Origin: Harmonia axyridis
Taxonomy: Eukaryota > Arthropoda > Insecta > Coleoptera > Coccinellidae
Direction of reading: 5' to 3'
Assembly (NCBI RefSeq): GCF_914767665.1
Contig: NC_059507.1
Coordinates: forward strand, 1,860,001 to 1,924,000
DNA length: 64,000 bases
The translations under genes and the position numbers were made by a program. The first letter of the stretch is position 1. Each line of letters opens with the position of its first letter. Positions 10,972 through 22,511 of this stretch are shown here, in pieces. Under the pieces are notes generated by a model. That model was given only the letters and a program-made list of their open reading frames with translations, did not search any database and was not told the origin of the DNA.

Positions 10972-11490
10972 GAAATACCCAACTTAACGCACAAATTCCT
11001 GTTGCGAAAACCACGTGAAACCCCAAAACAATCTACCCATCCCTCCGTTCAACCATGAATGAGTGTAACGAAGTAATTGACCCCGAACCGTTAGTGGGAT
11101 ATTAAATGGTGTTTAGAGTAAGAGAAAACGACCACATAAATTGGAGGATGTAGTAGTAGGGGGAGGGGGGTGTAAGATGGCCTCTGAATGGCCTCCTCGT
11201 GGCTTCGGTTAGTGAAGTTGTTTTTCGTTCACTGGGTGAAGGTTACGTCGTGAATGACTGCAGGGGGGAACGTCGCGTGCGGAGGGTACGAGGGGAGAGA
11301 GGGGGAGTCGGAATCAGCTGGCAAGCAGCGCGTAGTCTGGCCCATATTTTCATGCCTCCTGCCTTCGTGAATTTGCAGGATTGTATCCAGAGGTAGGGAT
11401 CAGGCATATTTTCGATTTTCGTTCATTAGTTTTGATAATGAACCTTTGTAGTCGATAGCTGCATCATTTAAGAGCTTGTAATAGTAATAT
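10972..11490. other. Possible host sequence, GC-rich at 11140-11340
   Basis: Includes a G-rich stretch (GGGGGAGGGGGGTG near 11160) and CpG-bearing sequence to 11340. No element similarity and no convincing gene. Confidence 0.35.
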
Positions 11491-12928
11491 AAAGGGTGAT
11501 CCATTTAATGTTTCCAAATGTAGACGTAAATATAATACACTTAGAATATCGAACAAATTTTACTTCGAATTAATGATAAGTCCTTGTCAATTTATGTGGA
11601 ATACAACATCATTTAAATGTCCTTTACGTGATCTCTCATAGGACTCAACCTCAGTGAAGTAATTTTGGATTACTCTCCGGCATATTTCAGGCAATATCTC
11701 ACCAATAACTTGACTGCCAATCACGCGCAATTTTGGTTTTGTCGATTCCGTTTCTGTAATTTCGATGTCAAAGATGCACCACGCAGTGGAAGGACAATTG
11801 TCGAAAATTTCACTGAAATCATGGACATTGTCGAGTCCGACCGTTCTGTTAGCGCTGTTCTGATTGCTCAAGAGTTGAATATTGCATAAAAAACCGTTTG
11901 TAACCATCTGCATAAGGTATAACTCCAGGAAGGACCTCAAAGTATGGGTACCACACTAGTTAACGCAAAAATACCTCATCGACCAAATTTTCATCTGCGA
12001 ATCTCTGCTGAATAGCAAAAAAATCGATCGAAGCTGTTGGTGACTGTTGATGAAAAGTGGATCACTTACGAGAACGTCAAGCAAAAACGGTCGTGGTCGA
12101 AACGCGGTTAGCGGTCGGTAACCAATTATCATCACCGAAACGAAAATTACGCGTCCTGGCAATTGTTCTCGCATAAAGCCCAAACGGGTCGTGTTCTATG
12201 GCTTGTTGCATCACCTTGGTGGAACCACATCTCTTTCATATCATTAATTTCAGGCCAAAACAAATCGACAACCATTTTGGCTATATCGATGATACTAGAT
12301 GGTTTGAGAGACAACTTCTTCATTTTCAAATAACACTCTTCATCAGACTATATAACACACCAAACAATGTTTTTTTGTGGCTGTAATAGTCTCTCAGTAG
12401 TTGAATGAGGATTTTCACTACCCTCTATGCGACAATTTCACTTTTTTACATTGCTATCGAGTCAAAATGAGCTTCGTCATTGAAGAAAATGCGTCATCGA
12501 AAAGTTGTTGTTCAAGTACCCAATCGGCATTTGTTCTACGCATATTCCTTAGTCAACTGGTTCCAGTTCTTGTATCAACTGGACCTCATAGAGATTGATA
12601 TGCAAATCCAGATGCAAAATATACCTAAGCGTGACGTAAAAGAGGCCCAAATGTTAAGCGATCCGAGGAATCGATAAATTGGGATCTTCTTCAAGACTTT
12701 CATTTAAAGAGGCAATATTTTTTGTCGAGCTTACATTTCGATGATGAATGGGCCTCAAGGTTTTGTTGAAACGTAACCAACCGATTCTCGTTTCAAAAAC
12801 GCAATAATTTCCCAAAGCTGGAAAACTTTCAATCATAGATAATCTGCTCCATTATGTTGAAGGTTTCGTACTGCTAGCTTTTTCTCACGATTATATATTT
12901 TTGCCAACTTTACGTTGACACACCCTGA
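11491..12928 (-). mobile_element. Element H1, second DD41D lineage, decayed and interrupted
   Basis: Minus-strand element with AAAGGGTGATCC at the left edge and ACACACCCTG at the right (near 12928), related to the A ends. Its frames, read 3' to 5' on the plus strand, give a DNA-binding region (WLRFNKTLRPIHHRN, about 12720-12790; EEDPNLSIPR, 12660-12690), then LQPQKNIVWCVI (12370-12400), FWPEINDMKEMWFHQGDATSH (12210-12270) and the C-terminal GEILPEICRRVIQNY (11640-11720). This is longer than the A copies because the middle is retained. Many stops and frameshifts occur, and about 390 bp of an unrelated mariner interrupt it. Confidence 0.82.
11718..12108 (+). mobile_element. Mariner fragment I inside H1
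   Basis: Plus-strand frame gives FCNFDVKDAPRSGR, VENFTEIMDIVESDR, IAQELNIA then a stop (11750-11890), and later LLVTVDEKWITYENVKQKRSW (about 12030-12100). These are the paired helix-turn-helix region and first catalytic Asp (VDEKW) of a mariner transposase different from B and J. Neither end nor the second half is present, so it is a captured fragment. H sequence resumes on both sides. Confidence 0.8.
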
Positions 12929-12929
12929 T

Positions 12930-14122
12930 TAAATATAATATCCTGAAGCCAGCACTGATATTTTTGTAGTTGCTGCACATTCATTCAGTTATTCGAGCTA
13001 ACCGTTGAGGTATCTTCGAGTTTCTAGGTCAATGCAACGCTCCAGATGTTCAAAGGAGATAAATTTATTCATTTATAAAGACTATTAATCGATTCTAATT
13101 GATGTGGATTTTTCATTTCCAATATTACAATTCTGCATCAATAGCCATTCATTTTAGAAAGAGAATCTTTATATTTACTCATGAATCATTATTAAATAAG
13201 AATAATTACATAAATTAATCTCGTAATACACTAGGCATTTTTCATGTCTATGTCTGAGCTTGCCTTCAGGCTTATTTCTGAGTCAACTTTGAAATTCAAC
13301 CGAAATTTTGGCGTTGAAATGTCAACCAAAACTGACATTACTCAATTCAGGATGGAAGGTATCTATTACAGTGAATAGGTTATGCTTTTTCTAATTTCAC
13401 TTCTTGTTTTGTTGCTTATGTAATTGAATTAATCAACTCAATAATTGACCCTGAAACAAGCCTGTGATCATCCCAGACATTGACAGAAATCAGCACAGAA
13501 AAAAAAAGAAAAATAGGCTTCAAAATAGGCAAAACAAAGGCCTGGTTTAATAAAGGTTTTCACAACTATTTTCACTTCTTTCAAAACGATACCGAGTGCC
13601 AAAATATCCCCAAATCAATCATTGAGGCTTTTCACCAGAAAGTCACACATTAAGCACAAATGTTTTCGCTTTCAATAATTGTAGCCCAGAAAGAAACTCT
13701 TGTGGAGCATTGTTGCATTTGGGAGGTGAACAATGTGTGGGAGTTGCCATACAACGCTCGGCACTTAACGGCTACGTCTGAAAGCTACCTAATTCAGAAC
13801 CCTATTTATACAGAGAGAGTGAGGCCTATTTCCATTGCGTGATCACGAAAAGCTTGCGACAGAAGGAAACACTCAGGGAGAGGAGCTGAATACAATCAGG
13901 AAATCATACGTATAAGTTTTCTTGGGGGGAATAAATGAAGTGCCAATGCCGTGAGAGCAGATACTGTGTATTCGTAGCATTAGGTTGTCGTTCAAGCCAT
14001 CTCCTTTTTTTCTTACCCTTACTTTAGGCTGGGTAGTGGAAGTATTGTCTTTTAGGTAATGCTTTTTCGTCCATGTCTGAGTTGACTACTACTGATATCC
14101 CAGCCATTACAGTAGAGTGTCC
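12930..14122. other. Unassigned sequence
   Basis: AT-rich, no element ends or coding similarity noticed. The small frame at 13660-13842 has no recognisable features. Confidence 0.4.
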
Positions 14123-14124
14123 CC

Positions 14125-14293
14125 TCAGAGTAATAAACATAGATAGAGGGAGCATATTATGTCATTTTTGGTGAGCAAATTTTGTCCCCAACATGAACTA
14201 TCAAATTTGACATGAAGCGCGCGGGAATGAAAACATCAGTGATACGATATTTCACTCAATTCGCGAGTTTCTCCACAAAGCATGCACTTCTAG
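14125..14293 (+). repeat. Element M1, 5' part only
   Basis: Starts with the M terminal repeat AGAGTAATAAACATAGATAG and follows the M2 copy (60425-60996) through TCCCCAACATGAACTATC and GACATGAAGCGCGC to ATGCACTTCT, where it stops and C-type sequence begins. Confidence 0.8.
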
Positions 14294-14296
14294 TGA

Positions 14297-14932
14297 TGTT
14301 TCCATCCAAAAATCGTTATATCTCCTAAATTCACCGACCCGTCGAATAGAATAGTTATTTATAATACAAGTGCAGAAGGCATTGATATTCTTCCACGAGT
14401 TCAAAATTCAAAAACGAGCCACGAAGTGGCGAGTTTTGGAATGAACGAGTGGTAGAATGAGCCTACGATTATTATACATTATTTTCTTTAATTCATTGCA
14501 TTTTCATTGAAATTAATGAAATATTTCCATAAATATAATATAGTGATTTTTGCATTGAAAAATGTTGGTTGGCAGAACTGATTTCTTTAAGGCAATTTGA
14601 TGAATTGACAGATAAAGCCGTAGCGGAAAGTTCGGAGTGCCAACATAGAATAATAAAATATAACCATGAAAATTGTGCGTTTCTGATATATTCTCGCACG
14701 ATTTGTTCTACAAGATGTGGAAGAATGAACGGAATAACCACAGAATTAGAGAAACGTTTTTCAAACATCAAGTTCTGATCTAAAACATAGTGAGGTTTCA
14801 AAGGCGTAGCTTACGTCCAGGAGAAGTTGCAGTCTCGGGAATATTATCAAGTATTTTTTCGAAAATTTCAGATTTGACCTATAATTTCTGAAATAATGTA
14901 CTTATCGCCCAACTGGAAGCATTTTCGTGAAC
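14297..14932 (+). repeat. Repeat C1 with repeat O1 inside it
   Basis: C sequence runs from TCCATCCAAAAATCGTTATA at 14299 to about 14345 and resumes at about 14755 (TTTTTCAAACATCAAGTTCTG) to TATCGCCCAACTGG at 14932. It matches copies at 42880 and 49600. Between them, about 14350-14752, lies repeat O1, with the hairpin ACGAGCCACGAAGTGGCGAG. A related O copy lies at 47690-48020 on the other strand. Neither family shows coding capacity. Confidence 0.65.
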
Positions 14933-14934
14933 TA

Positions 14935-15872
14935 ACGGGTGTTTTTTTCGAGGAATATAACTTTAAGTTGGCATTACTGTTCAATATGGGACCGATTTAA
15001 CAGCTATCAAGTGATTTATTCTCAATTTGGTTTGGCAATTCATCATGAATAGACTCACGCCTGAACAACGCTTGCAAATACTGCAATTTTATTTCGAAAA
15101 TAATGGTTCTGTGCGGAATACGTATCGCGCACTACGTCCATTTCATTTTGTTTAGCGATGAAGCGCACTTCTGATTGAATGACTACGTCAACAAACAAAA
15201 CTGCCGCATTTGGAGTGAAGCTAATCCTCGAGTGTATGTCGTAACACTGTTACATCCAGAAAAACTGACTGTTTGGTGCGCTTTATGGGCTGTTGAAATC
15301 ATTGGTCCGTACTTCTTCAAAAACGATGATGGCCAGAACGTTACAGTCAATGGTGATCGGTATAGAGTCATGATTACTAACTTTTTCATTCCTGAATTGA
15401 ACAACCATGATGTCCAGGAGCTGTGGTTCCAACAAGAAGGCGCCACATGTCACACAGCTCGTGCCACAATCGATTTATTGAAAGACACGTTTGATGACCG
15501 CCTAATTTCACGTTTTGGACCTGTGAATTGGCCTCCAAGATCTTGTGATTTAACACCGCTAGACTACTTTCTGTGGGGCTATGTAAAGTCATTGGTCTAT
15601 GCGGATAAGTCACAAACCTTTGACCATTTGGAAGATAACATTCGCCGTGTTATTGCCGATTTACTGCCTCAAATGTTGGAAAAAGTCATCGAAAATTGGA
15701 CGTCCAGATTGGACTACATCCGAGCCAGCCGTGGCGGTCATATGCCAGAAATCATATTCAAAATGAAATGCCACAAGATTATCTTGCGGATAAATAAAAT
15801 TCATGTCAATCTAATAATCCATCGTTGTTTTATTGCAATTTAAAGTTCTATAGCTCTAAAAAAAACACACTT
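14935..15872 (+). mobile_element. Element A4, rosa-like, common internal deletion
   Basis: Both ends present, TA at 14933-14934 and 15873-15874. Carries the shared deletion junction (GTCCATTTCATTTTGTTTAG). The left flank is repeat C1 broken at its GATCTA-type site. The right flank is the 5' leader of mariner B in reverse (15875-15955). The mismatched flanks are part of an apparent inversion discussed in the findings. Confidence 0.9.
15175..15843 (+). pseudogene. DD41D transposase catalytic ORF of A4
   Basis: A 222-codon frame from a late ATG. An in-frame TGA (CTTCTGATTG, about 15170) separates it from the upstream ATG used in A1, and the first catalytic Asp (FSDEAHF) lies upstream of that stop. 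The second and third Asp are visible in FQQEGATCH, where the expected Asp has become Glu, and in TPLDYFLWG. The catalytic site is therefore damaged. The normal stop after FKM is also lost, adding about 24 residues. Confidence 0.75.
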
Positions 15873-15874
15873 TA

Positions 15875-15955
15875 TTTCGATGGCGTTATGTTCACAAATA
15901 CCTAAACTTATTGTATGACATCTACGATCTGTTTATTTCGAATACCAATTACATC
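15875..15955 (-). repeat. Mariner B6 fragment (5' leader)
   Basis: ATTTCGATGGCGTTATG and the following 60 bp match, in reverse, the 5' untranslated part of mariner B2 (about 30785-30860) and B7 (41935-42000). The coding part and terminus are absent. Confidence 0.8.
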
Positions 15956-16790
15956 TACAGCGACCTATTGCAAATTGTAATTATTTCAAAATATATCAAT
16001 TTTATTGGAAAGACCTTTATTCACAAGAATCGAGAATATGATTGCATAATTTGAAATCGGTCAAATATTCAATTGAAATCGAGGCAGGTAGTAACCAACG
16101 AAAACTAAACGGATTCAACCAGTCATCGACAATCCCGATATCCAATTGTTTTCCAATTACATAGTTGCAGGGACATTCGATATAATATGTAGTTTCTAGA
16201 AACAGCTCTGTCCGTCGAATCGATATATCGAATTACGAAAAAAACCTTTATCCTGGATTTCATTAGAGCCTAGAGGATTATTTGTCGATCAGGAACCCAT
16301 ATATATATTGCAAAGCTTCTGACAGGATCCACTAAACCTAAACAATATCGACGGCTAGCCTGATGGCATGCCTTATTCATGAACCAGTCCAGTAAAAGCT
16401 TTCATCTGTATACTCCAGCTGGCTTTAATTCGATTAGCGGAACTGGGTAATTCGTTGTTGGTAGGCACGTTAGGTATGCGAGTATGAAGTCGAGAAGGAT
16501 AGACAGGGAGATATTCAATTGCTCCCTGAAAATTGGTGGACATACGATGGATAGATGGCGATTTACTTTCATTAGGGAAGACCGTGTTGGTGAACTGGAA
16601 ATACAGGTGTTCCTGAATTGAAGATATCGACGAAAATAAGAGATTTTTCTGGTAATTTAAAAGAAAATTCGTATAAACATGGGATCCCAAACGCTTTTTT
16701 TTGAGAAATAGGGTGTTTAAATAATTTTCTTCGAGTTTTTTGTCATAAAACATTTCCTTCAGGAGATATTCCACTTTATGGGAATATTGT
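15956..16790. other. Unassigned sequence
   Basis: A 140-codon open frame on the minus strand (16373-16795) is the longest here. It has no domain I recognise, and its start overlaps a C-type repeat, so I do not call a gene. Confidence 0.35.
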
Positions 16791-16794
16791 TTCA

Positions 16795-16948
16795 TTTTAT
16801 TGATTGATTCGATTATTTAGATTATGAAAATGCATGCAGTTGGGCGATTAGTACATCATTTCCATACCTAATGCTTGAAAAATTGAAAAAAAAATAAAGT
16901 TCCTTCATGGAAATATTGTATCATTCAATTGATTGATTCGACTATGTG
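16795..16948 (-). repeat. Repeat C copies, tandem partial
   Basis: Reverse of the C 3' region: GATTGATTCGATTATTTAG then CATGCAGTTGGGCGATTAG (16801-16855), followed by a second partial unit ending GATTGATTCGACTATG right at the edge of A5. Confidence 0.7.
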
Positions 16949-17880
16949 AAGGGTGTTTTTTTAGAGCTATAGAACTTTAAATTGTAATGAAACAACGATG
17001 GATTATTCGATTGATATGAATTTTATTTATCCGCAAGATAATCTTGTGGCATTACATTTCAAATATGATTTCTGGCGTATGACCGTCACGGCTGGCTCGC
17101 ATGTAATCCAATCTGGACGTCCAATTTTCGATGACTTTTTCCAACATTTGTGGCCGTATATCGGCCATAACACGGCGAATGTTGTCTTCCAAATGTTCAA
17201 GGTTTTGTTGCTTATCCGCATAGACCAATGACTTTACATAGCCTCACAGAAAGTAGTCTAGCTGTGTTAAATCACAAGATCTTGGAGGCCAATTCACAGG
17301 TCCAAAACGTGAAATTAGGCGGTCACAAAACAGGTCTTTCAATAAATGGATTGTGACACGAGCTGTGTGACATGTGGCGCCGTCTTGTTGGAACCACAGC
17401 TCCTGGACATCATGGTTGTTCAATTCAGGAATGAAAAAGTTAGTAATCATGGCTCTATACCGATCACTGTAACGTTGTGGCCATCATCGTTTTTAAAGAA
17501 GTACGGACCAATGATTCCACTAGCCCATAAAGCGCACCAAACAGTCAGTTTTTCTGGATGTAACGGTGTTTCGACATACAATTGAGGATAAGCTTCACTC
17601 CAAATGCGGCAGTTTTGTTTGTTGACGTAGCCATTCAACCAGAAGTGCGCTTCATCGCTAAACAAAATAAAATGGACGTAGTGCGCGATACGTATTCCGC
17701 ACAGAACCGTTATTTTCGAAATAAAATTGCACTATTCACAAGCGTTGTTCAGGCGTGAGTCTATTCGTGATAAATTGCCAAACCAAACTGAGAATAAATC
17801 ACTTGACAGCTGTTAAATCGGTCGCCATCTTGAACAGTAATGCCAACTGAAAGCTATATACCTCGAAAAAAAACACCCAT
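16949..17880 (-). mobile_element. Element A5, rosa-like, common internal deletion
   Basis: Complete at both ends on the minus strand. The right TA is at 17881-17882; the left one has decayed to TG. The coding part is split by frameshifts: 17447-17665 gives FSDEAHFWLNG and VWCALWASGIIG, and 17244-17450 gives FQQDGATCHTA. A 6-bp loss near 17468 changes the frame. It lies directly beside a mariner B 3' end (17883-17950) on one side and a repeat C end on the other. Confidence 0.9.
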
Positions 17881-17882
17881 TA

Positions 17883-17950
17883 TAACTAGTTTTTTACAAT
17901 AAAGCCTCGAATTTCGGAAAAAACGGCGGAAGCAAAGTTGTACGTCTATG
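17883..17950 (+). repeat. Mariner B4, 3' terminal fragment
   Basis: TTTTTTACAATAAAGCCTCG to GGCGGAAGCAAAGTTGTACG and the end GTCTATG, followed by TA. It is cut at its 5' side exactly at the TA where A5 is inserted. Confidence 0.88.
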
Positions 17951-17952
17951 TA

Positions 17953-18794
17953 TATGTCCTAGAGATCAGATTTCTATCTGACTGTAAAATTAAAAGAAAT
18001 GAAGTCAACGTCTTCATTCGATCTACCACCACCACTGCCTGGCGGTACATCTGCACGAAAAGATTCATTTTCAATTCGCCATAATATATGTTCGAAACGC
18101 ACTTCGATTATGCCGCTTCAAATTGAAAAAGAGAAACGCGAAAGAAGTCCAGGCCATAAAACAGCGAAAATATCGTCGATATTATTCTCCATTTAGTGGA
18201 TGTGTTTCAGTATTCCATTTCGATGATGGCCCTAATGGAAAATAGGGGTTTTATAAGAAAATTGAACGAGAGGGAAATGCTCCTGCGTTGCGTCGCATAA
18301 AAGGCTTCTTTCTCTCATTGTTTCGATTCGGCCCAGATCTCGGTTTGCTCTTACCTAAATGGCTTCACTTATTGCATTAGTTCGGTCGCTGACTACCAGC
18401 CATTTTCGGCGTCCTTGTCTCCTCTCCCTCGCACTTCTTTCGGGCGTCGCCGTCTCCGCCGTCGGATTCATTCAGTCCGCTTATTGCGGAAATAACAAAG
18501 TAGCATTCTAGAACATGAGTAGTCAATTTGTATCGTAATATGTATCAGAGAAAATGTTTTCCTTCGAGTTCATAACGGAATGAATTCTTCGACGTATAAT
18601 GGACAAAGAACTATCGGGAATAGTCGATTGGGCGGCGACTTCAAAGGCGATCGGAATCTGAATGAAGCAGTTGGAAATGGGTTGCAGCGATTTTTGTTTG
18701 GGTTTACGATGAAACTTCAAGTGTAGGGTTGGAGAGGGAATATTTTGATTGATATGTGGTGAAAGATACCGATTATGTAAGTTTTGAATAACGT
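17953..18794. other. 840-bp spacer between inverted B ends
   Basis: Holds no repeat that I can match. The frame at 17999-18196 (65 codons) has a proline-rich start and basic stretch but no known domain. The region is bounded by inward-facing mariner B 3' ends. CpG-containing sequence at 18300-18490 may be host DNA. Confidence 0.4.
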
Positions 18795-18795
18795 A

Positions 18796-19895
18796 CATAA
18801 GAGTACAACTTTGCTTCCGCCGTTTGTTTCCGAAATTCGAGGCTTTATTGTAAAAAACTATTTACAACGGGTGTTTTTTTCGAGGTATATAACTTTAAGT
18901 TGGCATTACTGTTCAAGATGGCGACCGATTTAGCAGCTGTCAAGTGATTTATTCTCAGTTTGGTTTGGCAATTTATCATGAATAGATTCACGCTTGAACA
19001 ACGGTTACAAATAGTGCAATTTTATTTCGAAAATAATGGTTCTGTGCAGAATACGTATCGCGCACTACGTCCATTTTACTTTGTTTAGCGATGAAGCGCA
19101 CTTCTGGTTGAATGGCTACGTCAACAAACAAAACTGCTGCATTTGGAGTGAAGCTAATCCTCAAGTGTATGTCGAAACACCGTTACATCCAGAAAAACTG
19201 ACTGTTTGGTGCGCTTTATGGGCTGGTGGAATCATTGGTCTGTACTTCTTCAAAAACGATGATGGCCAGTCAATGGTGATCGGTATAGAGCCATGCTTAC
19301 TAACTTTTCCATTCCTGAATTGAACAACCATGATGTCCAGGAGCTGTAGTTCCAACAAGACGGCGCAACATGTCACACAGCTCGTGCCACAATCGATTTA
19401 TTGAAAGACACGTTTGGTGACCGCCTAATTTCACGTTTTGGACCTGTGAATTGGCCTCCAAGATCTTGTGATTTAACACCGCTAGACTACTTTTTGTGGG
19501 ACTATGTAAAGTCATTGGTCTATGCGGATAAGCCACCAACCCTTGACCATTTGGAAGACAACATTCGCCGTGTTATTGTCGATATACGGCCACAAATGTA
19601 GGAAAAAGTAATCGAAAATTGGACGTCCAGATTGGTCTACATCTCATGCCAGCCATGGCGGTCATATGCCAGAAATCATATTTAAAATGTAATGCCACAA
19701 GATTATCTTGCGGATAAATAAAATTCATGTCAATCGAATAATCCATCGTTGTTTTATTGCAATTTAAAGTTCTATAGCTCTAAAAAAAACACCCTTTACA
19801 TTTTTGATTCAAAATATTGTCCATCGCTGGCCAATACTTCCTTCCATCTTTCGGGCAGCGTACGAAACCCGCGTTGTAAAAACTGGTCAACTGGA
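18796..19895 (-). mobile_element. Mariner B5 3' part, split by A6
   Basis: Reverse-strand B: terminal repeat and 3' leader at 18796-18864, and on the far side of A6 the C-terminal codons (GTACGCTGCCCGAAAGATGG in sense) at 19799-19895. Joining across A6 restores the ATGTATAACC-type B sequence with one TA. The rest of B is absent beyond about 19895. Confidence 0.88.
18867..19796 (+). mobile_element. Element A6, rosa-like, nested in mariner B5
   Basis: Complete ends; right TA at 19797-19798, left copy decayed to CA. Common internal deletion. The ATG frame at 19036-19323 runs through FSDEAHFWLNG but is cut by a 10-bp loss near 19268, and a stop replaces Trp in the ELWFQQD motif. Downstream frame 19401-19601 shows TPLDYFLWD. 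Insertion point: the TA in the B sequence ATG-TA-TAACC just after the transposase stop region. Confidence 0.92.
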
Positions 19896-21228
19896 AAACT
19901 TCCAATATATTTATTATTGAGATCATAAGATTAAAATTGAATTTAGGATGACATAATCCACATAAAACTGCATTTACCTCTATATCGTAGCAGAATCGAT
20001 AAAAACCGATACAAATTAAAATTATCCGTGAAAAACAGACCAAAAAAACTAATGAAAACTTCCCACATGTTATTCATATGTTAGCTCAATCGTCTGGTTT
20101 CAATTGAAAATAAATATTCAATATCAATTTCTGTAAGAAATGTGGAAATATTGTTTTGAATATGTAACCATAAAACAGTACATTTCACGTAATGAAACTA
20201 CTATTTGAGTTCAAGGGAAATGATTCAATTCGTTAGTTTATATTCATTTCGATATGGAATAATTCAATTTATTTCTTGCACTTAATAGTGAATAAAAAGT
20301 GGAAGAATAACGACAAGTTCCATACAATGGTTTCTAATTTCATGATGAAATGACGGAAATGAATTGTTTGAATTTGATTTCTCGAATGGATTCACAGCTA
20401 GGCAATGCAATGCGATATATTAAGAAACAATGTTGTATTGTTTGCTTGAGGAGTAAAATTTGAAAAAAATTAATGCTCGATTTTCATATCTTGAAAGACA
20501 TACACTCTTATACTCTTCCAATTTTCCAATACTTTTTATGTAGAATGAGCCGTCTTCGCTTTTGAAATAGACTTTTCAACTTAGTAATCACTTCTTTATT
20601 TCAGCCCAATTTGATTCCTTGCTTTGCTTGCACAGTATTTTTTCTAATCGAAACATATTGTTCTATCAAAGCACGAAAATCATTTCGTCCTTTTTCTCAA
20701 ACAACACATTAACACTTGAAGCCTCCAGTTTGGGACGCCCCTGTCATCGTCAGTTCACTGTAGAAATTAGAGCGAAAATAGAGTATCAAGAATTTTTCCG
20801 AAGAGACTATTGCTTAAAGAAAAAAAAATTAAATGAAAAACTCACACCAAATTAATTGTGTTCAAATTTTTGGAGGTATGAATTATCTAGAACAATATAT
20901 CTAACCAGAGAGCTTATTTCCTGCAGAACACTCCACCAGAAAAATTCCATCTAATAACTTCGGAAGCCATCCGTACAAATATGTTCAAGTTCTTATTAAA
21001 GAATCCAAAAAGTAATTCGAAGTTGTAATTGAAATGGTGAAGTGTAATAATTGTGTGGAGCATCAAGCTAGCGATGTGAGCTACGGGGTAGGCCAAAACG
21101 GAAAAGATAGGAAATGAAGTAGCGGGAGAGAGAGGGAAGATTCAGTGGCGTAGCGACCGGAAGGGGTGAGACGCTGAGGCGGCCGCTTGGAAGGAACAAA
21201 AATTAAGAAGAGAAAAATCAAAACTATA
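19896..21228. other. Unassigned AT-rich sequence
   Basis: No element ends or coding similarity found. From about 21070 to 21200 the composition is more purine-rich and CpG-bearing, next to the degenerate left end of A7. Confidence 0.4.
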
Positions 21229-22165
21229 AGGTGTCTTTTTCGATGTATATAACTTTAAGTTGGCAGTACTGTTCAAGATGGCGACCGATTTAACAGCTGC
21301 CAAATGATTTATTCTCAGTTTGGTTTGGCAATTCATCGTGAATAGACTCACGCCTGAACAACGCTTAGAAATAGTGCAATTTTATTTCGAAAATAATGGT
21401 TCTGTGCAGACTACGTATCGCGCACTACGTCCATTTTATTTTGTTTAGCGATGAAGCGCACTTCTGTTTGAATGGCTACGTCAACAAACAAAACTGCCGC
21501 ATTTGGAGTGAAGCTAATCCTCAAGTGTATGTCGAAACACCGGTACATCCAGAAAAACTGACTGTTTGGTGCGCTTTATGGGCTGGTGGAACCATTGGTC
21601 CGTATTTCTTCAAAAACGATGACGGCTAGAACGTTACAGTCAATGGTGATCGGTATAGAGCCATGATTACTAACTTCTTCATTCCTGAATTGAACAACCA
21701 TGATGTTCAGGAGCTGTGGTTCCAACAATACGGCGCAACATGTCACACAGCTCGTGCCACAATCGATTTATTGAAAGACACGTTTGGTGACCGCCTAATT
21801 TCACGTTTTGGACCTGTGAATTGGCCTCCAAGATCTTGTGATTTAACACCGCAAGACTACTTTATGTGGGGCTATGTAAAGTAATTGGTCTATACGGATA
21901 AACCACAAACCCTTGACCATTTGGAAGACAACATTCGCCGTGTTATTGCCGATATACGGCCACAAATGTTGGAAAAAGTAATCGAAAATTGGACTTCCAG
22001 ATTGGACTACATCCGAGCCAGCCGTCGCGGTCATATGCCAGAAATCATATTCAAAATGTAATGCCACAAGATAATCTTGCGGATAAATAAAATTCATGTC
22101 AATCGAATAATCCATTGTTGTTTTATTGCAAATTAAAATTCTATAGCTCTAAAAAAAACACCCTC
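21229..22165 (+). mobile_element. Element A7, rosa-like, common internal deletion
   Basis: The left end is degenerate (AGGTGTCTTTTTCGATG) and the right end intact with TA at 22166-22167. Frame 21396-21629 starts at the usual out-of-frame ATG and ends in a TAG replacing Gln in DDGQN. Frame 21663-21884 continues with FQQYGATCH, where the second catalytic Asp is Tyr. Dead copy. Confidence 0.9.
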
Positions 22166-22167
22166 TA

Positions 22168-22510
22168 TTCCAAAAGTGACAACATCGCCCTGTGGTAGTC
22201 AGAGAGAAATCTATTCGTAGATTTTGGTAGTTTCAGAAATATATTTCCAAACTTGGCCAAAATGGCCAAGGATTTTTTATCAACGCCAGCATCTTCAGCT
22301 CCAGTTGAAAGACAATTTTCCAGAGTTGCTCTTACAGTTACAAAAACCCGCCATAGGTTAGGCGACAAATCTATAAGATTCCTCATGTATCTTAGATCTT
22401 AGATGGACAATTATAAAATCAAACAAAGCCTGGAGGTTTTTCAATATTAAGAAACTACTACTTGAGCTTGAGCCAAGTAGCTTGAATATCAAGCCAAGCC
22501 ATGAATCTCT
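22168..22510 (+). mobile_element. hAT element remnant 2
   Basis: Plus-strand hAT dimerisation region: a frame reads KMAKDFLSTPASSAPVE, RQFSRVALTVTKT and RHRLGDKS between about 22260 and 22375. The end of the remnant carries CCAAGTAGCTTG and CATGAATCTC, the terminal motif of this hAT family. The 5' side is cut at A7. The catalytic domain is absent. Confidence 0.75.
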
Positions 22511-22511
22511 T

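Noticed and set aside
14340..14480. CRISPR-like spaced repeats
   Set aside because: The repeated ACGAG and GAATGA words are part of dispersed repeat O and form a hairpin, with no regular spacing.
16373..16795. 140-codon minus-strand frame
   Set aside because: Its beginning lies in repeat C and no protein family is recognisable; more likely chance in AT-rich DNA.
17999..18196. Small proline-rich ORF between mariner ends
   Set aside because: 65 codons, no domain, no repeat of it and no splice context.
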